64,000 bases of DNA, taken from positions 1 to 64,000 of the forward strand of contig MU001506.1 in NCBI GenBank assembly GCA_010093485.1, written 5' to 3'. Position numbers and translations under genes: made by a program. Below the pieces are notes generated by a model. It made no database searches. It was not told the origin of the DNA and saw nothing but the letters and a program-made list of their open reading frames with translations. Of the stretch, positions 48,796 through 58,575 are shown one piece after another (the first letter of the stretch is position 1; every line of letters starts with the position of its first letter). The DNA comes from Karstenula rhodostoma CBS 690.94. Its lineage: Eukaryota; Ascomycota; Dothideomycetes; Pleosporales; Didymosphaeriaceae.

Positions 48796-50163
48796 CTATC
48801 CTGTGCCCATTATCCGTGCCTTGAGCTCCCTCTTTGCCTGCGCATACCCGTCCTGCAAGCGCTCTGCCGCGCCTGCGTTTTCGTTCGCTCTTCGCATCAG
48901 GAAATTTATACACTCACGTACCGTGCCCCAGTTCACGCACTTAAATACATGTTGAACTGCCTCATGCTTCTCTTTGCTGTCTTTTTCATGATCCTCGATC
49001 ATAGACAATAGGTCACCACTAATGTGGTCTGCCATGCCGTATAGCTGGCCGAATTCCAGTGTTCCTGGATTTGTGCCTTGCCCAGACAACTTGCGATGTA
49101 GGGCTGATGCTTTTCGGATGGAGTCGGCGTTGTGTCCGGCGAGAAACAGTTTTAGACCGGGGAAGTTAGGTTTAGTGATATCGTCAAATGAACGCTGCAG
49201 GAGATCACGAGCTATGCCGTTGTATGACTTATCCGTGTCAGGCTTTGTGTCATGGATACGGTCACGTTCCTCTTGAAAGATGTAGGCCCCTCTGACCAAT
49301 TTCACACCAAGGATCCATCCCTCCTTCTGAGCTAGTTCCAGATGGCTTCGGATCACACCACGTGTGGCCTTGAGATACGCTTGATAGGTGTTGAGGATGA
49401 GGGCATCGCCGTCGCGGTTGTGCTCGCGCATAAGATCAACAGTCCAACGATCGATCGTTGCTTGATACACTTGCTGCTCTGCATCGACCAGAAGGTAGCT
49501 TCCTTGAGCTTTTGCCTGTCGACAAAGCTGGTTGAGTGCGTCCCAGAATTGCTTGGGTGGCTCCTTCCCTGCAGTCAAAGCACTTGCAACGCTCCCACCT
49601 GCTCCAGTGTACTTGATGCCAATGTAGTCTCCCGCACCAATCGCCGAGAGTGTCTTGAGGTTTCCATCCAGCCACTGCTGAATGTGTTCAGCAGAGACAT
49701 CAGCGAGACCATCCGCATCAGCAAGATCGTGGGCGATGATCTCACGGGCATAATTGAGGATAACGCCTTTGAAGCCAACCGACTTGATGTCGGCTATGGT
49801 TCGTTTGATATCACTGGATTCATGACCAGCGCAGAAGTGATTGTATATCCCAGCACGCAGTGCCCTGTTCAACAGCAGGTTCTTGTCAGGATCCAAGAAC
49901 GGTTGACGGGAGTTGGCGATCTTTTCAAGCACTGCAATGCCGAACCGAGACAAAGCAGGACTGGAAAATAGGCGACTCAACAAGAGTGTACGAAGAACTG
50001 CAGGTGTCGACAGTCGTGCCAATGGTCGAGAGGATGGTTGAGCAGGAGTCGGGGCTGTGTTGCCAGCTGCGGGGCTTGAAGCGATACGTCGACGAGGGTG
50101 CAGTCGAGAGACTGACGGAGCCAAACGACGAAGCGTCTGGGTCTGGATAACAGTGTAGGCCAT
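48796..50163 (-). CDS. Mitochondrial proline dehydrogenase (PRODH-1)
   Basis: FAD-linked proline oxidase of the inner mitochondrial membrane, 455 residues, intronless. The long N-terminus is rich in Arg, Ser, Ala and Pro with no acidic residue for about 70 residues, as expected for a mitochondrial presequence. Motifs run in order: FLDPDKNLLLNRAL, FCAGH, GFKGVILNYAREI, LLVDAEQQVYQ, KLVRGAYIFQEE, LEFGQLYGMADHI and FLMRRANENAG (RRxxEN). In the segment corresponding to KYVPYG of proline-preferring enzymes it reads FKCVNWG, so Cys409 replaces the active-site Tyr (PutA Tyr540) that disfavours hydroxyproline. It is therefore a candidate hydroxyproline-tolerant enzyme and presumably the working partner for P5CDH-1 and P5CDH-2 now that PRODH-2 is broken. 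It is convergent with P5CR and divergent from the regulator gene. Confidence 0.94.
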   Translation of the reverse strand: MAYTVIQTQTLRRLAPSVSRLHPRRRIASSPAAGNTAPTPAQPSSRPLARLSTPAVLRTLLLSRLFSSPALSRFGIAVLEKIANSRQPFLDPDKNLLLNRALRAGIYNHFCAGHESSDIKRTIADIKSVGFKGVILNYAREIIAHDLADADGLADVSAEHIQQWLDGNLKTLSAIGAGDYIGIKYTGAGGSVASALTAGKEPPKQFWDALNQLCRQAKAQGSYLLVDAEQQVYQATIDRWTVDLMREHNRDGDALILNTYQAYLKATRGVIRSHLELAQKEGWILGVKLVRGAYIFQEERDRIHDTKPDTDKSYNGIARDLLQRSFDDITKPNFPGLKLFLAGHNADSIRKASALHRKLSGQGTNPGTLEFGQLYGMADHISGDLLSMIEDHEKDSKEKHEAVQHVFKCVNWGTVRECINFLMRRANENAGAAERLQDGYAQAKRELKARIMGTG

Positions 50164-50836
50164 GTTTTCGGTATTTTGTAAATAGTATAGTTAGTATTGA
50201 AAGTAAAGTGCGATGGTATGAGGTCGATTCACACGCTGCCAGCGGGGTTTTATCCAAGGCAGGCATTACTCACGCAGTTCTCGCCCGAAGGCGCTATCTG
50301 CTAGGCCATCATGTAGTCAGCTGGCATTATCACCGATACTTGAAAAGTTAAGTGTAGGATTTTGCTGCATTTGTGCGCATACCAACCAGCGACTAATTGG
50401 GTTAATATTCATATAACACTTAGCAGATACTAAAAGACAGGCTTTCGGAAATGCTTAGGCCGTTCAACTGCTAAGCGGTGTATTGCAGGTGTCAAGCACG
50501 AGACTACAGGAGAAGAGAAACAGCTCAATGCCCCTAGCACGCTGTCCTCGAACATCGACAACGTTCCTACACATTCAAAGACCTCAGTGCTGTCAAGAAT
50601 ACCAAGCTCGGACTGTGTACGACTCGCGGGTGTAGGTGATGATGAAAGCACGTGAGTGAGATAAGCGGACCCCTCATTTGGAGCATACTACCCCACAGAT
50701 AACGTATCTCCGCACCTTGACATTGCCATCGGATCCGAGCAGTGGTTATTTAGGTCAATTGCCGTGCTCTGTTCGGTCTCTAACAGCGAACAGCTCACCT
50801 CACCACAACCTTACCGCTCTTAACCACCTGCCGAGG
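50164..50836. promoter_or_regulatory. Divergent promoter between PRODH-1 and Zn2Cys6 regulator
   Basis: 673 bp shared by the regulator and PRODH-1. There are scattered CGG/CCG triplets, including CGG-N11-CCG beginning near 50446 and the tight palindrome CGGATCCG near 50730. I see no gene. An open frame running upstream of the regulator ATG lacks any domain and is treated as 5' leader. Confidence 0.4.
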
Positions 50837-53323
50837 ATGGATGACAACGTGTCAGAGCCACTAGAGATCCCTAAGACACCGCCTCTACGCATCCCAAGAC
50901 GGACGCCTCGAGCGTAAGTGCCGATAGCTTAGTTAGATGCAAAGCTCAATACGTCGCAGCTGTAAGCAATGCAGGGCCTCGAAGATCAAGTGTTCCGGCA
51001 ATCGGCCTTGCGAACGGTGCGCTCGCCGTCGCGATTCATGTATCTTCCCCAGCGATGAGCCCCACGTTTCGATACCTGAGCGATATTTGCGTGACCTTCA
51101 GCGTCGCGTTTCGCAGCTGCAATCGACGGAGGGGCAGCAAGGCCAACAGCCGCCGCAAAAGGACAACGGAGAGGAAACCGAGCTTAGCATGTCATTAGGC
51201 GACACGCCCGAGGCACCGGTAATGCCTCAAGCCATGGCCGATCAGTCGCTCTCCAACGCCGACCAGCCACAGCCAATCACTGATCAATCGTTCGCCAATA
51301 CCGAGCAGTTGCAGCCAATCACCGATCAACCGTTCGCCAATACCGAGCAGTCGCAGCCAATCACCGAACCGTTCGCAGCCGTTGTCCAAGACTCCGCCAC
51401 AGCGGCAGCGGCGCCACCCACACCAATCTCGCTGAGACGGGCATCTCAAGGTCAGCCACAGCCACAGTCACAGCCACAGCAACGAAGGGTGGATTCTTCA
51501 GCCACAGATACGTTACCTCAGTATAATCCATTGGTGTCGCCGACTCTTTCATACGTGAGGGAGATAGGCGGTCGACCGCGCTATCTGGGACCAACATCAA
51601 CATGGTCCTTCTGTCGGCGTGCGTTGTCGTTGTTGGAAGGCCATATTCCTTCACCCAGTGGCTTGACTGCGCCATTGAACACGGATGGTACTGCATTTCG
51701 CTTGGTCTGGGAGCCCAAGGCTGCGGTAGACGTGTCTGATCTCAAAGTTCTCCCCCCAAAGGATTATGCTCTGCATCTGTACAACACCTGCCGATTTCAC
51801 TTCGGCGAGCTGTTTGGCATAGTCGACGAAGCAAGCTTCTTCGTGCATTTCGAGGCCTTTCACAAAGATGGCTTGCGCGTAGCACAACGGGAGCGTTTAT
51901 GGTTCTGCTCGTATCTACTCCTCATGGCTTTCGGAAAAGCTTTTTTGGCCTCCAGTCACATTTCATTTGCCACTCGGGCGATGGCTCTGCTTCCAGATCC
52001 TACGCACATGCACGATGCAGGTATCCCAGGTATCGAACTTCTTGCACTGGTGGCACTGTACTTCCAGTCGATCGATATGCGGTCAACGTGCTATCAGTAT
52101 ATTGGACAAGCTTTACGACTCGCCTTCCTTGAAGGTATCCACACTCACGTACCCGACGATGTCGTAAGTCCTGCATTTGCGAGCCGCTGCAACATGTTGT
52201 GGTGGACAGTTTATGTCCTTGACCAGGAGATGTCGGCGAATAATGGCTGTCCAAATGCTATACCTGAAGGAGCAGCTACTTTGGATCTACCTTCTGACAG
52301 ATGGCCTACTCTTTCAGCCAAGGCTTTAACTCTTCGCATTCGTCTTTCTAAACTTACTGCAAGCTTATGTGGTAGTAAGTGCATACTCTGCGTATTCATT
52401 GTGATACCAATAAGCTAACACCTGCTTAGCGGTATACAGCAACGACGTCAGCCTACAAAGCTTCTTTATCCCTAACACAGCCTCGTTCCTGCTGCAGCTA
52501 GCTGAAGTCTCGCGCGAGCTGGATCAGCTGATGTCTGGATTCAGTAACAGCTTACAAGGGGATCTTCCGCAAAGCCTTAGACACATTGCCATGTCCTATC
52601 AACACGTAAGTATCCATGTGACTGATCGTAGAAAAAAAACTAACGTCACCGCAGTGCATTATTCTTGCAACGCGCCCTTTGGTAATGTGGCTCTTGATAC
52701 AGAATCTGCAACCAGTATCTTCGCAACAGCCAACAGGTCCAGTTGCTGCTCTATTGCAAACATCCACAGAATCTGCAATGTCCATTATACTCATGTTGAG
52801 GGCCCTTGCGGAGCAGGACATGCTCGAATGTTTCCTGCCCTTTCAGCTCGAGTACGCATTCTCAGCTGCGATGCTACTATCGCTTACGAAGGCAATTCTT
52901 CCTGACTATGTACCTGACATGCATTGGTCTCGCTCAGTCCATATTATATTCGATCAGATGATTACCAAGAACAATGTCGTGGCAAGACTACGAAAAATCG
53001 AGATGCAAGAACTCGATGCTAAGCTGGCAGCTGTGCACAAGCTCCACTTTCCAGCTCCAGAGTCACTTCCAACACAAAGCATTGCTCATACCCAGAACGA
53101 TACGCGTAGCCATATAGCAACGGGGCTTTATACAGATAAAGATGTATTAAATCCGCAGGCTTTTGACCAGGACCTGGCATCGGACGACCTCCAACAGACT
53201 TGGGACATCGACTTTGCAGGCATGGACGATGCACTCTTCAACAATCATGATCAGATGCTCGATTTGGCGGAGCAGTTCCAGACAGGGGACATGGATCCTT
53301 CCATTATCTTCGGATTGGGATGA
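50837..53323 (+). CDS. Zn2Cys6 transcription factor, candidate cluster regulator
   Basis: Fungal binuclear-cluster activator, 778 residues. Exons are 50837-50913, 50960-52374, 52430-52605 and 52655-53323, with introns of 46, 55 and 49 bp and clear CTAAC-type branch sites in the last two. The first splice completes the zinc cluster RACKQCRASKIKC with C-x2-C-x6-C-x5-C-x2-C-x6-C spacing, near residues 26-52. A Gln/Pro-rich linker with an imperfect 14-15-residue repeat (51250-51372) follows. Then comes a fungal-specific TF homology domain (FGIVDEASFFVHF, LWFCSYLLLMAFGKAF, CNMLWWTVYVLDQE), and an acidic tail. Its position between PRODH-1 and the aminotransferase suggests it controls this cluster, as PrnA does in Aspergillus, but orthology to PrnA or Put3 is not established. 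It converges on the aminotransferase with only 3 bp between stop codons. Confidence 0.92.
51250..51372 (+). repeat. In-frame tandem repeat in regulator linker
   Basis: Three imperfect units of about 42-45 bp encode variants of TDQPFANTEQSQPI. They keep frame and encode a Gln/Asn/Pro-rich spacer between the zinc cluster and the regulatory domain; unit number is likely to vary between strains. Confidence 0.7.
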
Positions 53324-53326
53324 TGA

Positions 53327-54762
53327 CTACATGCTGCTCTTGATAACGTCATTGAATGCCTCAGCTACACGTGTTATATTCGTCGCGTTAAGCCCGCTGA
53401 CGTTGATCCGTCCGTTGCCTGGCAAGTACACATGGTGCTTGTCAATTAGTGATCGCGTCTGAGCCGCCGTGAGCCCAGTCCACGAGAATAAACCGTTCTC
53501 CTTCAAAATGTGATCCCAGCCATCGACTGTACCAGTACGCGGCGAGGGTGTCTTGAAATATTCTGTCATCTGACGGTGGAATTCTTTCCTCAGGCTCGCG
53601 ATCCCCTGCCGTATTGTACCGAGCTCTGTCTGCCACCTTGCCTGCAGGGCAGGATTAGACATCAGGATATTGGCCAGCTCTGCTCCATAAGCCGGCGCCG
53701 ACGATACCTCCCACCGCATCAACGAGCGCAGTTGGTCAAGAACATTATTTGCAATAGAAGGGGTGGCACACAAAACATGTAGCGCACCGACTCGCTCCGA
53801 GTATAAGCCTGCATTTTTGGAAAACGACTGGCAGACAAGTATGTCGATATTTCTTTCAGTGAAGTGGCGGACCGCCCATGCGTCTTCCGGTGCACTATGT
53901 CCAAGTCCCTGGTATGCGGTATCGAAGAAGGCGAAGTGACCTTTGGCTTGCATCGCTTCTGCGATCTGCGTCCACTGACTCATAGAATAGTCACGACCTG
54001 TGGGGTTGTGGCAGCAACCTTGAAACACAAAGATACTTCGGTCCGGCGCGCTGTTTAGCGCGGTCAACACGCTATCCAAATCGATGTCTTGAGAAGTGTC
54101 CAGATATGGGTACGTTTCTATACTGGTCTCGAATCCTGCGTGCTTGAACAGCGGATGGTAGTTTCCCCAGGTCGGTGTACCAATATGGACAGACGGTGGG
54201 GTTGAAGATGATGTTGAAGACCAGTACTTCTTCAGAAACACGGCACCAATTCGACATGCGCCCGTGCCTGCCACGGTCTGGATGGAAGCAATTCTACCGG
54301 CTTTGATGGTTTCGCACTGATCTCCGAACATTAATCGCGCGGCGTTCTTTCTGAACGCTTCATTTCCGGTTGTCGGACGATACTATAACATCGTCAGTCC
54401 AAGCTTTGCTTTGACCATCCTGATCAGCGTACATCATGGCTCAAATGTAACTCTTCAAGTTGCCTCTTTGCTTCCTTGACAACCGCGAGCTCGTAACAGG
54501 CGCCCTGCTGGTCGCGAAGCACGCCAGCACCGAGGTCAACTTTCAAGGGATATGCATCCTGATCGTACTCCTTTTTGAGAACAAACATTGGGTCCACAGG
54601 TGCAGCCGGTACATCTGAGAAGCTGTTTGGCTTTGTTCGCGTATTCGACATATTGTGTAATCTTCGATGGCGTACGCTCTTCCCGAGATTTTTGGGGATT
54701 AGGTTTAATCGAGTGGATAATCTTATAAATACAGACGCAGCGTGGTAGCCAGTGGATAACAT
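53327..54762 (-). CDS. Aspartate aminotransferase (class I, PLP), two possible starts
   Basis: Pyridoxal-phosphate enzyme exchanging amino groups between aspartate or (4-hydroxy)glutamate and 2-oxo acids. Exon 2 is 53327-54382, the intron is 54383-54432 (50 bp), and exon 1 is 54433-54651 from the inner ATG or 54433-54762 from the outer ATG. The inner start gives 424 residues with a normal FSDVPAAPVDPMF opening. The outer in-frame start adds 37 residues rich in Arg, Lys, Ser and Leu with no acidic residue (MLSTGYHAASVFIRLSTR), a good mitochondrial presequence. Core motifs are CCHNPTGRDY, FFDTAYQGLGH and the PLP lysine in SFSKNAG (Lys262 or Lys299), with GRINVSG near the end. In this cluster it would convert 4-hydroxyglutamate to 4-hydroxy-2-oxoglutarate, or glutamate to 2-oxoglutarate. 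Confidence 0.92.
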
Positions 54763-55401
54763 TATAAAAGACGTGCAATCCTTAACAGTGGCTGGAGTAT
54801 AGCAAACATTAATCTCGGTATTAAATATAGATATTATGTCGCATTCGGAGCGGAAGCCGAGGAACGGCTTCCATAAGCGAGGGGCAGATGTGACGGTAGT
54901 ACCGAACAGTAATAGTTATAAGTGGTCAGAAAGAGACTTAGACACCAGGAATAAGAACCTATTAGAATATAAGTATATAGATAGGATTTATAGGAATAAA
55001 ATTAATAATAAGCTAGATATATTTTTATAGTACTACACCCTTTTTAGTTAGCCTATATATAGACGCTAGGCGCGCCTTAGCCACTTTCTTAGTTCCTATA
55101 TATTAGTAAAGTATAATATCTTATTATTCTCCTTACTTTATAGATTTACCCCACCTTATAGTAATTATCTATAATATATATATATATATATTATATATAT
55201 TATATAATTGAATTTATAAATTTATAAACCTAATAAATAATAAATCTACTAAAAACCTTATAGTAAAAGAAAAATATTATATAGTAGTAGAATCTTAAAG
55301 TAATCCCTCTTACTTAGAAAGTGTTACTATTCTTAATATATAGAAGAATATATATTATATAATAAAAATAATTTTTAAATATACTAGATATTAAAATATA
55401 A
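54763..55401. other. AT-rich RIP-like island
   Basis: A compositional island between the aminotransferase and the CorA-like gene. The first 150 bases are near normal; the remainder is TpA-rich with few CpA. It includes a TA-rich simple repeat at about 55166-55207 and one surviving CGCTAGGCGCGCC stretch at about 55062. It is probably the RIPed remnant of a small insertion. No gene is recognised. Confidence 0.6.
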
Positions 55402-57387
55402 CTACTGGTGCCTATTTATATCTCTTATCCTACGCGACTTCGCCTTATCCCTTCGCCGCCCAAAACGTTTTAAGCTACGCCATACTCTTTGCCGCCTACG
55501 CATTATTAGTATGGTCGATACTTCCCAGAACAATTATCACTCACATTAAAATCAAGATCATGCCCGTGGTGACCGGTATACAAAGCCACCAGAAGTACGC
55601 TTCGCTGTTCTTCAACGTTGGAAATTCCTCAAAGTTCATGCCGAAGTATCCTGCCAAGAACGTCATAGGCAAGAACAATATCGTGACAAAGGTAAGTTGC
55701 TTCATGCTCTCATTCTGATATGCTCCCATTGTATTGAAGATTAACGAGATCATACGGTCCGCCGATCGCCGCATTCGGTCCAAGGACTCCAGCACCATAA
55801 TGCAGTGGTCTTCGACGTCGCTGAAGTAGGTATGTGCCAGCGTGGTTATTGTGATGGATCCCGTGGATGGATCCTTAGGAGCAAAAGGAGGCGGAGAGTT
55901 GGCGATAGGCGAGGATGAAGAATCTTGAGAAGACTCGGCCGTCTGTATGAGCGCTTTGGAGTTGTGTTGTCGCAGGGCGTTTACTAGACCTGAAATTGGA
56001 GCGATCTGAGACCGGAGGAGAGAGAGTTCGGAGGTGAGTATGTAGCTGCGGGGCGCGTCAGTGACTGGACGATAGCGTGACTGCGTTTTGGGGGAACAAA
56101 CAGAGCTTTTGAATGGGAAATATGTGGTTCCATCAAAACCTCCAGCTCCAGCTCTGCGATGCTTTCTTCGTATGCGGTCGCAATAGGCATAGTAAGGTCA
56201 ACGATACCATCGATGATTGCATGCATGACCATGCTGGCATCACCACTCCTTCGCAGAACAGTCTCGGAAGACTGCAGGCGTTTCAGGATTGGCCCCTCAA
56301 TCACATCGGCAGAATGTTCAAAGAATGAGACAACGGTATTGTCGCTCTGGAGGAAGATCGATACTTGCTCAACAGAGACCATAAGACCTTTCGGCGTGAG
56401 AGTAGAATGCGCTTCCATGTACTTGGTTCTCTCATCATCCATATCATGTCGAAAGCCTTGAAGTGTTTTCACAGATTTCTGGTATTCAGCGGGAACCTGT
56501 TTCTCCCGAGAGGCCGGACTGCGTATGCTAGCATCTTCCCGGTGGATCGGTGGTGATCTGCTGGCATCCTCCGATTTCCGGATCAGTCGCTGTAAAGTCA
56601 ACAGAACTATTCTTGGTCAGTTTGCCCTCATACGTTGACAGGTGAATCTCTACCAAATACATGCTCTGGGAACCAGTCTGCTTTTGTGCGGTTTTTTGTA
56701 TGTAAGAGATCTTCAATAGCAAGGCTGTGCAGCTTTTGTTTTTCCCCAATCATGCGTACTACGTCCCAGCTCAAACCGTTCACAGAATACCTATTTTCAG
56801 GAGCACGTAGTCAGCGTGTGTCACAAGAACGACACCTTAGAAAAAGATCTCACCAGCGGCAGGTGACCCAGTCTTCGCGAGGCTTCGCGAGGAAGTCAGC
56901 CAGGGTCGAGTTTGTGAGCTCGTACTTCTCTATACGATCGACGGAAAAGTCCACAACTGTTATCTGTGACTGAACTATTGTTTCAGCAAGATCCCATAAA
57001 ACGACAGATGGTCGAGGTCAATGTCGTCCATTGGGTGGCAAGTATGCCAACAGCGAGTTTACATACCTCGACTTTCTTCTGCCTCCATTCCGGCCATGCA
57101 TCCTCATTTTGGATGTTGATGCCAGGTTCGCCGCCTGCCACAGGCCCACATGAAGCTTGGAGGCTGATAGATCTTGAGGGTTGTTCATGTGTCTTTAAAC
57201 CGGCATGTCTCCTCTCCCCAACATGTTGCTGTACTGTAGATGCCCTACCGGGAGCTAAAAATCGGCGTACCGAAGATGGATAGCTCTGGATGACAGGAAA
57301 CGCGAGCGCATTGCCTGGAGCTTTGCAGGGATTCCAAGTCGCGGCCACAGAACGCGCCACGCGCCATGAACATGGTGCCAAAAGCAT
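55402..57387 (-). CDS. CorA-like divalent-cation (magnesium) transporter
   Basis: Membrane channel of the CorA / fungal Mg2+ transporter superfamily, about 555 residues by my model. Minus-strand exons are 57067-57387, 56854-56963, 56654-56790, 56102-56606, 55545-56045 and 55402-55495. All junctions keep frame; for example, KKVE|ITVVDFS and CRW|YSVNGLSWD join correctly. The cytosolic domain ends in DRMRRSADRMISLIFN, then TM1 (TFVTILFLPMTFLAGYF) with the family GMN signature at residues 493-495, the short loop, and TM2 (WWLCIPVTTGMILIL). The last exon, supported by a TACTAAT branch site, adds a very basic tail of about 30 residues and borders the AT-rich island, so the C-terminus may have been altered by it. 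The first 107 residues are the least certain part. It is not part of the proline pathway. Confidence 0.8.
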
Positions 57388-58575
57388 CACCAGTTATCGC
57401 GACGAGGCCAGCATTGTCGATACATAAAATGTTAGAGCCAGATACAAAACGGGCGATGGGGGGTTGATGTCAGGCGGCGTGCTTTTTGTTGGGGGTGGCT
57501 GGCGATGACGCAATCGATTCTGCACGTGCGCACGTGTGGAGAAAGGCGCCCAAGCTCATTCCAATCTTAGCCTGCTTGGTGCACGTCCACACTCCACCGC
57601 CTGGCCTTTAGCTGCTCCAAAGTCATCAAAGTCTCGGTCGGACAAGGTGCGCAATGGCATTGCTCATATGAGAACAAGGGTATGTATCGTGCAGGTCTGT
57701 CATACTAGACAATGGATGCGCAGCTCTTTGCGCCACGAAAATTCCCAGGCCTCTGCGCGCAATCTACAATTCTAGTACATTAACAATGATCCGTACTATT
57801 CAAATGCTTTGTTTTCTACATTGCTGACTGATTTGCTGCCCCGGTCACATAAGAACAAGCCGGCAATCCCATACAGTTTACTTCCCAAATAGATTCCCTC
57901 CAAACGCGGGCAAAAATTGCACATACATTACTTACAGGACTCGTGAACCACCTTCTTTAAAAACGGAAATCCTGTTCAACCTTACAGGCGGAGGTCCGAC
58001 CATTTTCATCAGCATCTGACTGCCCGTACCTCAACGCAGTGATGGAAGAATCAGTGAGGTTGTGTAACCAAAAGTAGGTGGGCCTGGGACTCTTTTGCGA
58101 TACCTTACCCCATCCAACTAATGTACCCGAGCCTTATCTGACATATGCGCATCACACCTCCGAAGGGTGGCAGGCTCGTTCTGTTGTATCCGGTAATGTG
58201 AGTTCTCTCGCTGTCCTGCCGGAACGAGCTCTGACAACACCCAGATAATGGTTGGTATTCAAAATTTGGCCCTGTCATGTTCTCCAAGTAATTCCACGAA
58301 CCAGAAGACTAGTGCCCAGATGGATGGCTTCTTCAAGCTGGAAAAGATTTCGAGTCCCCATACGATCACGACAAAAGTGAACGTAGGCGAGCTTTCGGCT
58401 GTTGTCCTTACAATTGCGTCGGTCAGCCTCTCGGATGGGCCTGGATGGGTTCAATCGCGCCAACCTGATCTGGGCATTTTATTTCAAGTTCGTCAGCTAC
58501 TGGATTCCTCAGCCGGAATCCAATAAGATATGTTGCCCCTAAATGTACCCTGGATGTGGAAGGTAATATATTGTT
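57388..58575. other. Intergenic region with paired CACGTG boxes
   Basis: 1.2 kb upstream of the CorA-like gene. Two CACGTG boxes lie 8 bp apart (57523-57528 and 57531-57536), the core site of basic helix-loop-helix factors, about 140 bp above the CorA start. A short minus-strand frame at about 58270-58450 reads like a membrane segment (FTFVVIVWGLEIFSS, WALVFWFVELLG) but is flanked by stops on both sides; it may be a gene scrap. No complete gene is seen. Confidence 0.45.

Noticed and set aside
50678..50836. Upstream extension of the regulator to an earlier start
   Set aside because: The extension has no recognisable sequence; the ATG at 50837 lies about 25 residues before the zinc cluster, a usual distance.
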